In this document: positions 28,254 to 36,768 of the stretch, in pieces
Layout of the letters: each line of letters begins with the position of its first letter
Numbering within the stretch: the stretch's first letter is position 1
Source: Mesorhizobium amorphae CCNWGS0123
GTDB lineage: Bacteria > Pseudomonadota > Alphaproteobacteria > Rhizobiales > Rhizobiaceae
Assembly: GCF_001686985.1 (NCBI RefSeq)
Contig: NZ_CP015318.1
Location: forward strand, 1,734,001 to 1,798,000
DNA length: 64,000 bases
Direction: 5' to 3'
Notes under the pieces: model-generated
What the model was told of the DNA's origin: nothing
Database searches by the model: none
The model's input: only the letters and a program-made list of their open reading frames with translations
Position numbers and translations under genes: made by a program

Positions 28254-28343
28254 TTCTCCTCCTGCAGCCCCGGCAGGCAGTTTGCCCTAGGGATCGGGGA
28301 TCACCAAGCAAATCAAATCCGCCAATCGGCCGATGCGAGCAAA

Positions 28344-28510
28344 GTGATTTCAGCGGGTGGAGCCGGCGAATACGCGACCGAAAGGCTGGCGCTGTTTCAG
28401 ATCGGCGCTGCGGACGAGAAAAGCGCCTGGAGCAGAAGAAGCCGACCGCATCGACAAATTCGCGCGAGCCATGGCCGAGCGCCTCGACGCCATCACGGCC
28501 TCAGCGCAGG
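28344..28510 (+). pseudogene. Decayed duplicate of the siderophore-esterase 3' region
   Basis: This stretch aligns closely with 27548-27710 of the intact esterase gene. Shared blocks include GCGAATACG, CTGGCGC/CTGTTTCAGATCGGCGC, AGCGCCTGGAGCAGA and the exact 20-mer ATGGCCGAGCGCCTCGACGC. A deletion near GACGAG/AAAAGCGCC shifts the frame, and no start codon or ribosome-binding site is present. It is the only recognisable content of the 427-base gap between the GNAT-like gene and the glycine-rich protein gene; the rest of the gap shows nothing. Confidence 0.8.
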
Positions 28511-28680
28511 AAACCGTTTGGGGTCAACGGTAGCCGGTCGCACAGCTTCTCCATCCGATGGCACCAGTCCAGGCGCAGGGTGGCTTACCTTGGCCGTGCT
28601 GAGGGTGAACGTATCCGCCAACCTGGCGCTTGGGTTCGCGCAGACCTATCCATCGGGTGAGCAAACCCAAGGCCGAACAT

Positions 28681-29379
28681 CTATGTCAGCCTGATCACTC
28701 GGCCTGCAGCGTCGAGGTGGCATCTGATTCGCGCCTGCCGGATCTCGGCACCACCTTGCCTTGCATAATGTATGCGAACTGCAATCGGGGCCGAGACTGC
28801 GCCTCGGCTCAGACGGCGTAGGGAGCCTGCGCTCATCGCACGTACATTCACGACACCAAACGGAATAGCGGCCAGCTCAATCGCCTCGCGGCAGGCGCGA
28901 ACCATTGCACCCGGCGTGCCCGGTATCGCTTCAATTGTCGTCACGGCCGATGAGCGACTGCTCCTGGGCCAGAGGATGCGCGGCAGGGCGATGGATTTTG
29001 GCGCGCCGACGGCCGCGGCCGCCGTGGCGGCGGGAGCACCGGGGGTATCGCCTGGAGGGGTGCTTGCTGCGCTACTATCCGACGAGGCGTCTTCTCCACT
29101 AACTTGGCCGCTCGTTCCAACGCTCGCGCCGCCGAGTTGGCCGCTGGCTCCAACGCTTGCGCCGACCGGGCCGTTGCCGGTTCCGAGCGAAGCTCCGGCG
29201 TCTGCCCCTCCAACGCTACCGATGTCCGCGCCAACACCGACTGACGCCCCCTTCTGGCCGACGCCCACACTGGCGCCAACCCCCACATTGCCCGCCCGGG
29301 TACCAACGCCCGCCTCGAGGGCCATGGCAGGCTCGATCGCGATCGCAATCGAGAAAGCGGCCGCGAGATATTTGCGCAT
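28681..29379 (-). CDS. Exported Gly/Ala/Ser/Val-rich repeat protein, function unknown
   Basis: 232 residues. A Sec signal peptide (MRKYLAAAFSIAIAIEPAMA, cleavage after MALEA or AMA) is followed by about 75 residues of imperfect short repeats of the type VGVGASVGVGQKG, GASLGTGNGPVGASVGASGQ. These could form a low-complexity or beta-solenoid-like segment. An Ala/Pro linker leads to a basic C-terminal domain of about 105 residues. GGAGGA lies 5 bases before the ATG at 29379. It follows the coiled-coil gene on the same strand with a 23-base gap, so they probably form an operon. Small proteins of this style are common in Rhizobiales but uncharacterised. Confidence 0.7.
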   Translation of the reverse strand: MRKYLAAAFSIAIAIEPAMALEAGVGTRAGNVGVGASVGVGQKGASVGVGADIGSVGGADAGASLGTGNGPVGASVGASGQLGGASVGTSGQVSGEDASSDSSAASTPPGDTPGAPAATAAAAVGAPKSIALPRILWPRSSRSSAVTTIEAIPGTPGAMVRACREAIELAAIPFGVVNVRAMSAGSLRRLSRGAVSAPIAVRIHYARQGGAEIRQARIRCHLDAAGRVIRLT

Positions 29380-29402
29380 CGCAATCCTCCGTTCCCCGGC
29401 TG

Positions 29403-30656
29403 TCATTGGCGCAATCCCTCAGCCGGCGGCCGCGTGGGAAGCAGCGCGTCTGGCAGCTCGATCGTCATCAGGCGAGCGGCTCGCGACTTGCGTACTTCCG
29501 CGCTGCCGACTTCCTGCTGCCCCGAGTTTGGCGACGATCTGCGCTGAGACGCGCGCGCGCTTGCGCGATCGATGGGGCGTGCCTTTGCTGCGTTTTCGAC
29601 CTGCGAGGTGCGACGCTCAGCAGCGCGCTTAAGGGCGGCGATGTCCTTGCGTGCCGAAGCGAGGTCGCGGGCCAGGCCAATGGCCTTTTCGCGCTCCTGC
29701 TCCCACGCCTCCTTGAACGCCGTCGATATCCGGGTCAATTCCTTCTTTGCCGCGTCGCGTTCCTGCCGAGCGGTTTCAAGATCGCTCGCCAGCGAGCTTG
29801 CTCTTTCGCGTTCCCGTGCGAGCGCCTCGCCAGCTTGCCTTGCAGCAGCTTCGGCAAGCTGCCGGCCCTGGATGGCGCCGGCCTGCGTTGTTGCTGCCAG
29901 CTTCGCGCTTCCCTCCAGAGCTTCGATGGATTGACGGGCCTTGGCGATATCACGCTCCAGAAGCCCGACCTTCCGGCGCTCCTCTTCAAGCGCCCGCCTC
30001 GTCCCGGCCAGAGACACTTCCGCGGTATTGCGCGCGGCTTCGGCAAGCTGCCGGCCCTGGATAGCGCCGGCCTGCGTCGTCGCCGCCAGCTTCGCGCTTG
30101 CCACCAGCACTTCGAAGGCCTGACGGGCCTCCGCGATCTCTCGCTCCAGGAGTTCGACCTTCCGGCGCTCCTCGTCAAGCGCCTGCTTCGTCCGGGCCAG
30201 AGAAGCTTCAGCGGGATTGCGCGCCGCGACGCCCTCGGCAGCAAGTTCCAGGCCGGGCGCCGCCAGCTCGCGGGGCAGATTTTCCTCATGCGCGCTGGTC
30301 TTGATTGCATCGATATCGTTTCGTCGCGTGAGGAAACTCTGTTCATTTGCTGCGCGTTCGCGTTCAGCCAGGTCGCGCTCCTCCAAGGTTTGCTTCTGTG
30401 CCGCAGAAGCAGGCCCCATCGGGACGTCGTTCGGCTGCGTGACTTGGACGGCAGTGACGGGAGGTTTCGTTTCTGGCGGAACGAATACGATTGCCGCAAA
30501 TCCAAACAGCACCAGGCAAATCGGAATGAAGGGCAGCGGGGCGGCGCCCGACTGTTTGCGGCCGTTATTGAGCAACCCAGCTATTGCCGCGTGTGCTCGG
30601 TCAGGAGAGTGGCCGAGGGGCGTAGAAGCCCAGTTGGATCTCCGCCCGTGATCCAT
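29403..30656 (-). CDS. Membrane-anchored coiled-coil protein with a 63-residue tandem repeat
   Basis: 417 residues, family not recognised. A soluble basic N-terminus (about 37 residues) precedes one hydrophobic helix (LPFIPICLVLFGFAAIVFV, near residues 42-58), so it is a single-pass membrane protein. The rest is Ala/Glu/Arg-rich heptad sequence that predicts a long coiled coil, including two adjacent copies of a 63-residue unit (LARTKQALDEERRKVELLER... and LAGTRRALEEERRKVGLLER..., each ending in TTQAGAIQGRQLAEAA). The ATG at 30656 has GGAGG 7 bases upstream. It is upstream of, and likely co-transcribed with, the repeat-rich exported protein. A structural or tethering role in the envelope is plausible. 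Confidence 0.72.
   Translation of the reverse strand: MDHGRRSNWASTPLGHSPDRAHAAIAGLLNNGRKQSGAAPLPFIPICLVLFGFAAIVFVPPETKPPVTAVQVTQPNDVPMGPASAAQKQTLEERDLAERERAANEQSFLTRRNDIDAIKTSAHEENLPRELAAPGLELAAEGVAARNPAEASLARTKQALDEERRKVELLEREIAEARQAFEVLVASAKLAATTQAGAIQGRQLAEAARNTAEVSLAGTRRALEEERRKVGLLERDIAKARQSIEALEGSAKLAATTQAGAIQGRQLAEAAARQAGEALARERERASSLASDLETARQERDAAKKELTRISTAFKEAWEQEREKAIGLARDLASARKDIAALKRAAERRTSQVENAAKARPIDRASARASQRRSSPNSGQQEVGSAEVRKSRAARLMTIELPDALLPTRPPAEGLRQ
29848..30225. repeat. Tandem duplication, 2 x 189 bp, inside the coiled-coil gene
   Basis: 29848-30036 and 30037-30225 are adjacent copies beginning GCTTCGGCAAGCTGCCGGCC and keeping frame (63 codons each). The copies differ at many third positions and some replacements, so the duplication is not recent. 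Confidence 0.85.
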
Positions 30657-30856
30657 TGCGGATCCTCCATGGGTCGACCGCACTGGTGAAACGCTTGCCT
30701 GTGGCGTCAGAGTCGACGCAAACCCGAGCGCTCCGCGCTACCGCGCCAGGCAACCCCTCAGGCATGTCATTCAAGCTATCAAAGGCATGTAGGGGCAGTA
30801 AGTACCGAATAAGGGTAGGGGGATTCCCAATCCTCTCAAAAGGGTCTCCTAAAGTA

Positions 30857-31000
30857 CTAGCTGCCATGGGCTTCGAGCGCCTTGGCGAGCTTCATCGAGG
30901 GCGGTTCCGCAAACTGGCGCTAGTTCTCGGCGGAAAAGTTGCCGAAATGCGAGAAGCCGAAGCGCGAGGCCACGGCCGTAACCGTTTGCTGCCGGGGGTG
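30857..31000 (-). pseudogene. Remnant of an AraC-family regulator C-terminus
   Basis: On the minus strand this reads TVTAVASRFGFSHFGNFSAEN, then a TAG at 30922-30920, then RQFAEPPSMKLAKALEAHGS and a TAG at 30859-30857. This is the second helix-turn-helix and end of an AraC/XylS regulator (usual form: VA-x-x-x-GF-x-H-x-x-x-F-x-x-x-Y-R-x-x-F-G-x-x-P-S). The first stop replaces the conserved tyrosine. Nothing AraC-like remains upstream, so only the tail of the gene survives. It is the only recognisable coding content in the 593-base gap 30657-31249. Confidence 0.7.
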
Positions 31001-31179
31001 CCACGGCGCACGGTGCGCTATGCAGTTGGCGAGTTTAGTTGCTAAACCCAGCGATAGAACGAGGGGACGGTGTCCGTGCGACCGCGACGCTTCTGCGCCG
31101 TGCGGGGCAAATCGACAACGCATTCCCGCACACGTCTCGCAGTAAAGTTGGTATGCATACGCGAGGGAGAGGGTAACAG

Positions 31180-31239
31180 ATGAAACACAATCTTGGCTTG
31201 CCGTCCGACTCGACGCCGACGCTCCTTTTCCCGACGTGA
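31180..31239 (+). CDS. Possible 19-codon leader ORF before the adenylate cyclase
   Basis: ATG at 31180 follows GGGAGAGGG with good spacing and encodes MKHNLGLPSDSTPTLLFPT, ending with TGA 10 bases before the likely cyclase start, whereas the cyclase ATG itself has no clear Shine-Dalgarno. Translation of this short frame could feed ribosomes onto the cyclase. It could equally be chance. Confidence 0.25.
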   Translation: MKHNLGLPSDSTPTLLFPT

Positions 31240-31249
31240 TGCAAAAGCA

Positions 31250-33391
31250 ATGTCAGATCTCATGTCTTCTCCAGATGTGACCGGATCGTCTCGCCCCCCG
31301 CGTTGGGGCTTGGCTGCAAAGCTGTTTACAACCCTCGTCCTGCTTGGCGCGATCGCAGTCCTGGTGACCGGGGTGCTCGGTTATATCCGCGCCCGCGATG
31401 CTTTAGAAAAAGCCGTCTTCGACCAACTCACGGCCGCCCGTCAGGCCAAGACACGCCAGGTTGAAACCTACTTCCGCACGATCCAGTCGGAGCTGCGCCT
31501 GCTTGCCACTTCCAAGATGGTGGTCGATGCGACACGCGAGTTCCGGATCGCGGTCGACCAACTCGACCGGGCAGGCGCGCCGCCTGACCTGCGGCAGAAG
31601 GTCGGCGATTGGTACGCCGCGAACTTCATCCCTGAGATGACGCGCATCCTGGGCAGGGAACCAGCCTTGTCGGACTACCTGCCGGTCGGTGGCGCCCCCT
31701 ACTATCTGCAGTATCACTACATTGTGGAAAGCCCGAACCCGGAGCGGCGCAAGCTTCTCGACGACGCCGGCGATGGAAGCGAGTACAGCCGGCTGCATGC
31801 CATATATCATCCATTGATGCGCGCTGCGGCTACCACGGTCGGCCTTTTCGATCTCATGATTGCCGATCCCAAATCAGGTCGCCTGATCTATACGGTCGAC
31901 AAGGAGGTGGATTTCACCACGTCCCTTCAATTGGGTCCGTACCGTCGCACCAACGTCGCGGCCGCCGTCGCTCGCTGCTCGCAGATCGCAGACCCGTCAG
32001 CCATCTGCCTCGAAGATTTCTCCTCTTATGCGCCATCTGGCGGCGCACCGATCGCCTTCATGGTAGCACCGGTTATTGCCCAGGGCGTCGTCATCGGCGC
32101 GCTGGTCGCGCAACTGTCGAATGATGAGATCGACAACGTTGTCACCGGTAACCGCCGCTGGCGGCAGGAAGGGTTCGGCGACACGGGTGAGGCCTATCTC
32201 GTCGGACCCGATTATCTGGCGCGCTCTGGCCCGCGGGCGTTCTACGAGAACCGGGAAAACTTCTTCGCCGACGTCAAATCGGTGGGCGCCTCGGACGAGG
32301 AGATCGCCGACATTCAACGATACGGCACACCGGTTCTTCATCAGCGCATCGACACCCAGGCCACCCGGGCCGCGCTATCAGGTGTCGAGGGCACAGGCGA
32401 GATCATCGGATACCGTGGCGTCCCGACGCTCGCGTCGTGGGGACCGCTCGCGATTTCCGGTGTCAAGTGGGCTCTCGTCGCCAAGATCGACAGCGCCGAG
32501 GCCTTCACACCGATCGCCGAACTCCGCCGGGATCTGCTGCTCGTAGGGGGACTGGCGCTGCTCGTGGTGGCCTCCACCGCCGCCTGGCTTTCGCGCGCGC
32601 TGCTCGGACCGCTCCGCGATCTCACCGCCGGGGTGAAACGCTTCTCTGCTGGTGACTATGCGGTCAGCGTGCCGGTTCGCACGCGCGACGAGATTGGCGA
32701 GCTCTGCTCGGCCTTCAATGGCATGGTTGAGGATCTGCACCAGAAGAATGTCGTGATCGAGAACAAGAACCGCGAGAACGAGCAGCTGCTGCTCAACGTC
32801 CTGCCGGCACCGATCGCCAACCGGCTGCGCGCTGGCGAGGAGAGGATCGCCGACGGCTTCGCCGAGGTCACGGTCGCCTTCGCAGACCTGGTCGGGTTCA
32901 CGGCACTGACATCGGAAATGCCGCCGCACGATGTCGTGATGTTTCTCAACGGACTCTTCACGCGCTTCGACGTTGCCGCCAATGATCTCGGCATCGAAAA
33001 GATCAAGACGGTGGGCGACGCCTATATGGCGGTGTGCGGCCTACCCGTGCCGGTGGCCAACCACGCCGAGCGCATGGTCCGCATGGCCATCCGCATGGTC
33101 CACATTACCCGCGAGCACGCGATGGAACACAACGTCTCGATGAAGCTCAGGGTTGGCGTCAACAGTGGGCCAGTGGTCGCCGGCGTCATTGGGAAGAGTA
33201 AGTACATCTATGATTTATGGGGTGACACAGTGAACCTGGCGAGTCGCATGGAGTCTGGCGGAGTTCCCGACTCTGTTCAGGTGACGCGCCCCGTCTACGA
33301 ACAGCTCAAGGACCAATTCGTCTTCGAGCCGCGCGGCGCTATCGAAGTCAAAGGCAAGGGAAAAGTGGAAGCCTGGGTATTGAGATTTTAG
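31250..33391 (+). CDS. Membrane-bound class III adenylate cyclase with periplasmic sensor and HAMP
   Basis: Makes cAMP in response to an external signal. The 713-residue protein has a transmembrane helix near residues 24-46, a periplasmic Cache-like sensor of about 370 residues, a second helix (LLLVGGLALLVVASTAAWLS), a HAMP linker (LLGPLRDLTAGVKRFSAGDY) and a C-terminal cyclase domain. That domain retains both metal aspartates (FADLVGFT and KTVGDAYMAVCG), the adenine-selecting Lys (IEKIKTVGD) and Asp (IYDLWGDTVN), and the transition-state Asn/Arg in VNLASRMES, so it should be active and ATP-specific. The ATG at 31250 is the best start; a TTG at 31193 is also in frame. Upstream 30657-31249 holds an AraC remnant and no other gene. 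Confidence 0.9.
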   Translation: MSDLMSSPDVTGSSRPPRWGLAAKLFTTLVLLGAIAVLVTGVLGYIRARDALEKAVFDQLTAARQAKTRQVETYFRTIQSELRLLATSKMVVDATREFRIAVDQLDRAGAPPDLRQKVGDWYAANFIPEMTRILGREPALSDYLPVGGAPYYLQYHYIVESPNPERRKLLDDAGDGSEYSRLHAIYHPLMRAAATTVGLFDLMIADPKSGRLIYTVDKEVDFTTSLQLGPYRRTNVAAAVARCSQIADPSAICLEDFSSYAPSGGAPIAFMVAPVIAQGVVIGALVAQLSNDEIDNVVTGNRRWRQEGFGDTGEAYLVGPDYLARSGPRAFYENRENFFADVKSVGASDEEIADIQRYGTPVLHQRIDTQATRAALSGVEGTGEIIGYRGVPTLASWGPLAISGVKWALVAKIDSAEAFTPIAELRRDLLLVGGLALLVVASTAAWLSRALLGPLRDLTAGVKRFSAGDYAVSVPVRTRDEIGELCSAFNGMVEDLHQKNVVIENKNRENEQLLLNVLPAPIANRLRAGEERIADGFAEVTVAFADLVGFTALTSEMPPHDVVMFLNGLFTRFDVAANDLGIEKIKTVGDAYMAVCGLPVPVANHAERMVRMAIRMVHITREHAMEHNVSMKLRVGVNSGPVVAGVIGKSKYIYDLWGDTVNLASRMESGGVPDSVQVTRPVYEQLKDQFVFEPRGAIEVKGKGKVEAWVLRF

Positions 33392-33606
33392 TTGCGGGGC
33401 AGCTCCGATACCGGCTTGCCCTCCACCTGTCCGCCGTCAATGGCTTTCGCCGCGGGCGCGACTGGCACGCCCTGAGGGGAGCGGACCCGAATGTCCGCTT
33501 CGCGCCTCATGTCGGCCGAAGAGATTGGCTTAACCGATGCCTGAAAGCAGACGTGGCCAGCGACAGGGCCGGACGTCTTGATTGCACCAATTGCTGACAT
33601 TGGCAT
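33388..33606 (-). CDS. Possible small hypothetical protein
   Basis: 72 residues with GAGGAAG about 7 bases before the ATG; its stop overlaps the cyclase stop by 4 bases, tail to tail. No signal peptide, membrane helix or recognisable motif. Otherwise the 336-base stretch from 33392 to 33727 shows nothing. Confidence 0.35.
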   Translation of the reverse strand: MPMSAIGAIKTSGPVAGHVCFQASVKPISSADMRREADIRVRSPQGVPVAPAAKAIDGGQVEGKPVSELPRN

Positions 33607-33727
33607 TCAGCTTCCTCAGTGCCGCGAAGCGGTCTCGTCGCGGACTGTCAAAATGATCCCGAAAACAGTCATGGTCGCCAGCGCCACACCGAAGTGGGAA
33701 TCTACCGTCTCTGCACTCCTACCTGTA

Positions 33728-34522
33728 TCATTCGCCGCCGCCCGCTTTGGCTTCCGGCATAACTTGCAGCAACGGCTGCGGCGACACTGCGATCTCTCCC
33801 GTGAAGGGCCGGTCGTGGGCGAGAATCAAGAGAACGGATGCCGCCACGCCGGTCGCAAAACTTCCAAGAGCGATCGCCGATGCCATTCGGTTATCACTAT
33901 GAACGACCGCGATCGCGAGAAGAGCACAGAAGGCTTGCAGGATCAGGCAGGCCCACTTCGTGGGGTTGACTTGTGCGGAGCTGACGAGAATCCGTTGGCG
34001 ACGCGCCTCAAAGGCGTCTTCAAGCCACCTCGTAATCTCGCGCTGCGCGATCTCCTGGCCGGGATTGTTTGGCGTCAAAGCCAGCGTCGTCCGCAGCGCC
34101 TCGTTAAGCGCCGGCGGGATTATGGTGAGGGTCGCCGCGCTCTCGGCCATCAGCGGCCACTCCTGGCTCGTCGTTTCCTCAATATAGCTGCGCACCAGCG
34201 TCCGTAAGCGCGCCTCGGGCTCCCCGGGAAAGCTGCTCGCCAAAATCACGACCGACCGCAATGCACTGGCCTCGCGATTGACTGCCGCATTGGCGTGATC
34301 GCTGTCGCTCCAGACCTGAGCCGCGGTGAACGCCACAAATAAGCCAAAGATGATACCGAGCGGCGGCAGCATGCCAGGCGAAAGCGCCTTGAATGACCGC
34401 GCCGTCGAGCCCGCAGAAAGAGCGGCGATGCCTTGGTGCAAGATGAACGCGACGATATAGGTGGCCCCGAACACGACGAGAGCCATCCAAGCGAGTGGAA
34501 GAGTATGCAACCAGCCACTCAT
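33728..34522 (-). CDS. DUF4239-like four-helix membrane protein
   Basis: 264-residue inner-membrane protein resembling the DUF4239 (bestrophin-like) family. Two N-terminal helices (LAWMALVVFGATYIVAFIL and LGIIFGLFVAFTAAQVW) are followed by the family's conserved SDSDHANAAVNREASALRSV segment. A central soluble region of about 90 residues leads to two C-terminal helices (WACLILQAFCALLAIAVVH and AIALGSFATGVAASVLLIL). The ATG at 34522 is chosen because the first helix follows directly and AGG lies upstream; the open frame to 34618 extends 32 residues without support. The function of the family is unknown; ion-channel-like activity is speculative. Confidence 0.75.
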   Translation of the reverse strand: MSGWLHTLPLAWMALVVFGATYIVAFILHQGIAALSAGSTARSFKALSPGMLPPLGIIFGLFVAFTAAQVWSDSDHANAAVNREASALRSVVILASSFPGEPEARLRTLVRSYIEETTSQEWPLMAESAATLTIIPPALNEALRTTLALTPNNPGQEIAQREITRWLEDAFEARRQRILVSSAQVNPTKWACLILQAFCALLAIAVVHSDNRMASAIALGSFATGVAASVLLILAHDRPFTGEIAVSPQPLLQVMPEAKAGGGE

Positions 34523-34981
34523 AGTATCGCCTGCCCTATCCTGAGAATTCGTCGGCAGGCGTTTGTAGGGCCGTAGTTCCACTCGTGGCAATGCCACAGT
34601 CTTCCGTCGTGTCAACAATCTCTACGCACGGCTGCCAGCGGCGTGGTCATCGAACTAGGTCAGAACGGCGAGATGGTGGTGCTAGAGGATGAAGCTGCTA
34701 ATGCACCCAACCTTGAGTCCGTTGATTGTACGATTAGGTTGGCCGGGAAGAGGCGCGAAGTCGACATCGCGGCACCTTAGGGAATACTCCTGCGTGACGT
34801 AACCACCCGGTGACAGGTGAGCGTAACATTTGGGTCAAGATCGACCCTTGTGACAGGATAGCGTCGAGGCCTAAACGTTGATGTGACACGGCGAAAACAC
34901 CGGCTAACTGCAGCATTTTCCACTTTGAGGCGAAATAATTCTCAACTATGCTCCGCCAGACTTAAGGCATGGGGATTGCCG
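34523..34981. other. 459-base gap with one possible short ORF
   Basis: No supported gene. A 45-codon frame on the plus strand from GTG 34643 to TAG 34780 reads like coding sequence (VVIELGQNGEMVVLEDEAA...) but lacks a ribosome-binding site; it may be a gene remnant. The 3' part should hold the promoter of the L,D-transpeptidase gene. Confidence 0.4.
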
Positions 34982-35641
34982 ATGGTTTTATCACGCAGGG
35001 GTGTCGTGCTCAGCGGCCTGGCGCTGGTCGCGGTCGGTGCAACCGGCAATATTGTTCAAGCCGCGACGGCAAAATCCTTTTTCGCCGGTACCGCCAGCGA
35101 CAACAATTTTGTCTATCGCAAGACCAACTTCGCCAAGATCGACAAGAGATGGCATCGCCAGATCGTCAAGTATTTCAGCAGCGAGCCGGTCGGCACCGTC
35201 GTGGTCGATACCCGCCACCACTTCCTCTACCTCATCATGGAAAACAAGACAGCCATCCGCTACGGCGTCGGCGTAGGCAAGGAAGGCTTCAAATGGTACG
35301 GTCGCGCGACGATCGACCGCCGCGCGCTGTGGCCGCAGTGGGTTCCGCCCCCCGAAATGCTTAAGCGCAGGCCGGACCTACCGCCCATGATCGCAGGCGG
35401 CGCGCCCGACAATCCACTCGGGCCGCGCGCGCTCTATCTGTACCGCGACGGCGCCGACATCGGCTACCGCCTGCATGGCACGCTGGAGCCATGGAGCATC
35501 GGCACCGACGCTTCCAGCGGCTGCATCCGCATGTTTCCGGAAGACATCATCGACCTCTACCAGCGGTGCCCGATCGGCACCGCGGTGGAGGTCCTGCCGC
35601 ACATCGCCGACCAGGCGCCCGCTTCCACCACTGTCGAATGA
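34982..35641 (+). CDS. L,D-transpeptidase (YkuD/ErfK family)
   Basis: Periplasmic enzyme that forms 3-3 peptidoglycan cross-links or anchors proteins to peptidoglycan. The 219-residue precursor has a signal sequence (MVLSRRGVVLSGLALVAVG, possibly Tat-like because of SRRGVVLSG) and a YkuD domain with YRLHGT and the catalytic SSGCIRM motif near residues 178-184, both intact. The ATG at 34982 follows GGGGA by 6 bases. It is 12 bases before an OmpA-type lipoprotein gene, and the pair is likely an operon acting on cell-wall linkage to the outer membrane. Confidence 0.88.
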   Translation: MVLSRRGVVLSGLALVAVGATGNIVQAATAKSFFAGTASDNNFVYRKTNFAKIDKRWHRQIVKYFSSEPVGTVVVDTRHHFLYLIMENKTAIRYGVGVGKEGFKWYGRATIDRRALWPQWVPPPEMLKRRPDLPPMIAGGAPDNPLGPRALYLYRDGADIGYRLHGTLEPWSIGTDASSGCIRMFPEDIIDLYQRCPIGTAVEVLPHIADQAPASTTVE

Positions 35642-35653
35642 TTGGCGCGCCTC

Positions 35654-36166
35654 ATGAACCGCATGATTGAAAACACGCGCCGGCTGCTCGCCGCCGGCCT
35701 GCTGGTGCTGGCCGCATCCTGCTCGACCAGCAACACGCTGGCCCCGTCCACGCCCGACGTCACCAACGCCGAGATTGCCGCCTTCCAGAACGTGCAGCCG
35801 GGCAGCGAGGAGGATTTTATCCTCAATGTCGGCCGCCGCACCTACTTCACGCAGGGTTCGGCCGCGCTCGATTCTGTCGCCAAGGCCACCCTCGACACCC
35901 AGATCGCCTGGTTGTCAAAGCATCCGCGCTGGCTGCTCAAGCTGCAGGGTTTCGCCGACGATCCCGGCGCAAGCGAAACAGCGCTGTCGCAGCAGCGCGC
36001 CGATGCGGTGATGGACTACCTCGCCGCCGGCGGCATAGACCGCAACCGCATGTGGGCCAAGGGCTACGGCAAGGACAGGCTCGTCCGCGACTGCCCCAAC
36101 ACCGCCTGCAGGTCGCAGAACCGCCGCGTTGTGTCTAATTTGCGCGATGAGAGGGACGAGTCGTAG
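35654..36166 (+). CDS. OmpA/Pal-type peptidoglycan-binding lipoprotein
   Basis: 170-residue lipoprotein: signal LLAAGLLVLAASC with the lipobox LAAS-C near residue 23, then an OmpA C-terminal domain with RRTYFTQGSAALDS, the helix LDTQIAWLSKHP, and LKLQGFADDPGASETALSQQRA, ending in GYGKDRLVRDC...SQNRRV, the diaminopimelate-contact segment. It differs from Pal in its surroundings (no tolB). The start at 35654 leaves a short lysine-poor n-region; 35663 is an alternative. Partner of the preceding L,D-transpeptidase. Confidence 0.85.
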   Translation: MNRMIENTRRLLAAGLLVLAASCSTSNTLAPSTPDVTNAEIAAFQNVQPGSEEDFILNVGRRTYFTQGSAALDSVAKATLDTQIAWLSKHPRWLLKLQGFADDPGASETALSQQRADAVMDYLAAGGIDRNRMWAKGYGKDRLVRDCPNTACRSQNRRVVSNLRDERDES

Positions 36167-36768
36167 GGGCTGCTGTTTTGCTTGTCACCAAATCAGAGTC
36201 TCACAACGCGACGACGGCATGGCTGCTTTGCGCCCCATTGCGTAGGCGATTTGAAGAGGATCATGGATCATCCTCCGAGTAGCGAATGACCTTGTACGTA
36301 TAGGCGAGCAAAGCAGCTCCGAGCCAATATAGGCCGAATTCGACCTAGAATGGTGCGAATCCATATCGATCGTCGTGTGCGAGCTAAGGCCATTTCGCGC
36401 AAAATTGAGAAAGTCGAATAGCTTGGCGATTTCAGTTTGAAAAAATGGTGCCCAGAGGCGGATTGGTCCCCTTGCTCCAATAGACATTGATTTTGTTAGA
36501 GAATTTCCACTCAACTTGGTTGGGGTGTATCACACATTGTATGACAATTGCAACGCACATGCGGCTGAGGGAGATCGCCGTTGCAGAACAAACACTTGCT
36601 TTTTGCGTCCGGGCACCAAAAGTCTCAACTTGGCCAAAAGCGGTCATCCGTCGCCAGTTCTCGAATGACCGAAATGGGCCGCAACCGATCCGTCCGAATT
36701 TGAGATGATTCTCGCAGAAAGCAGACCTTCCACTTCCGCCTTCCGGCACCAAATAAATGCCTGAGTGC
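36167..36768. other. 602-base AT-richer gap, no supported gene
   Basis: Short open frames occur on both strands but have no ribosome-binding sites or recognisable motifs, and base composition is visibly more AT-rich than the flanks. It borders the truncated TIR/propeller gene and may be part of the same acquired segment. Confidence 0.5.

Noticed and set aside
34643..34780. 45-codon plus-strand frame that reads like coding sequence
   Set aside because: No Shine-Dalgarno and no recognisable family. Mentioned as a possible remnant only.
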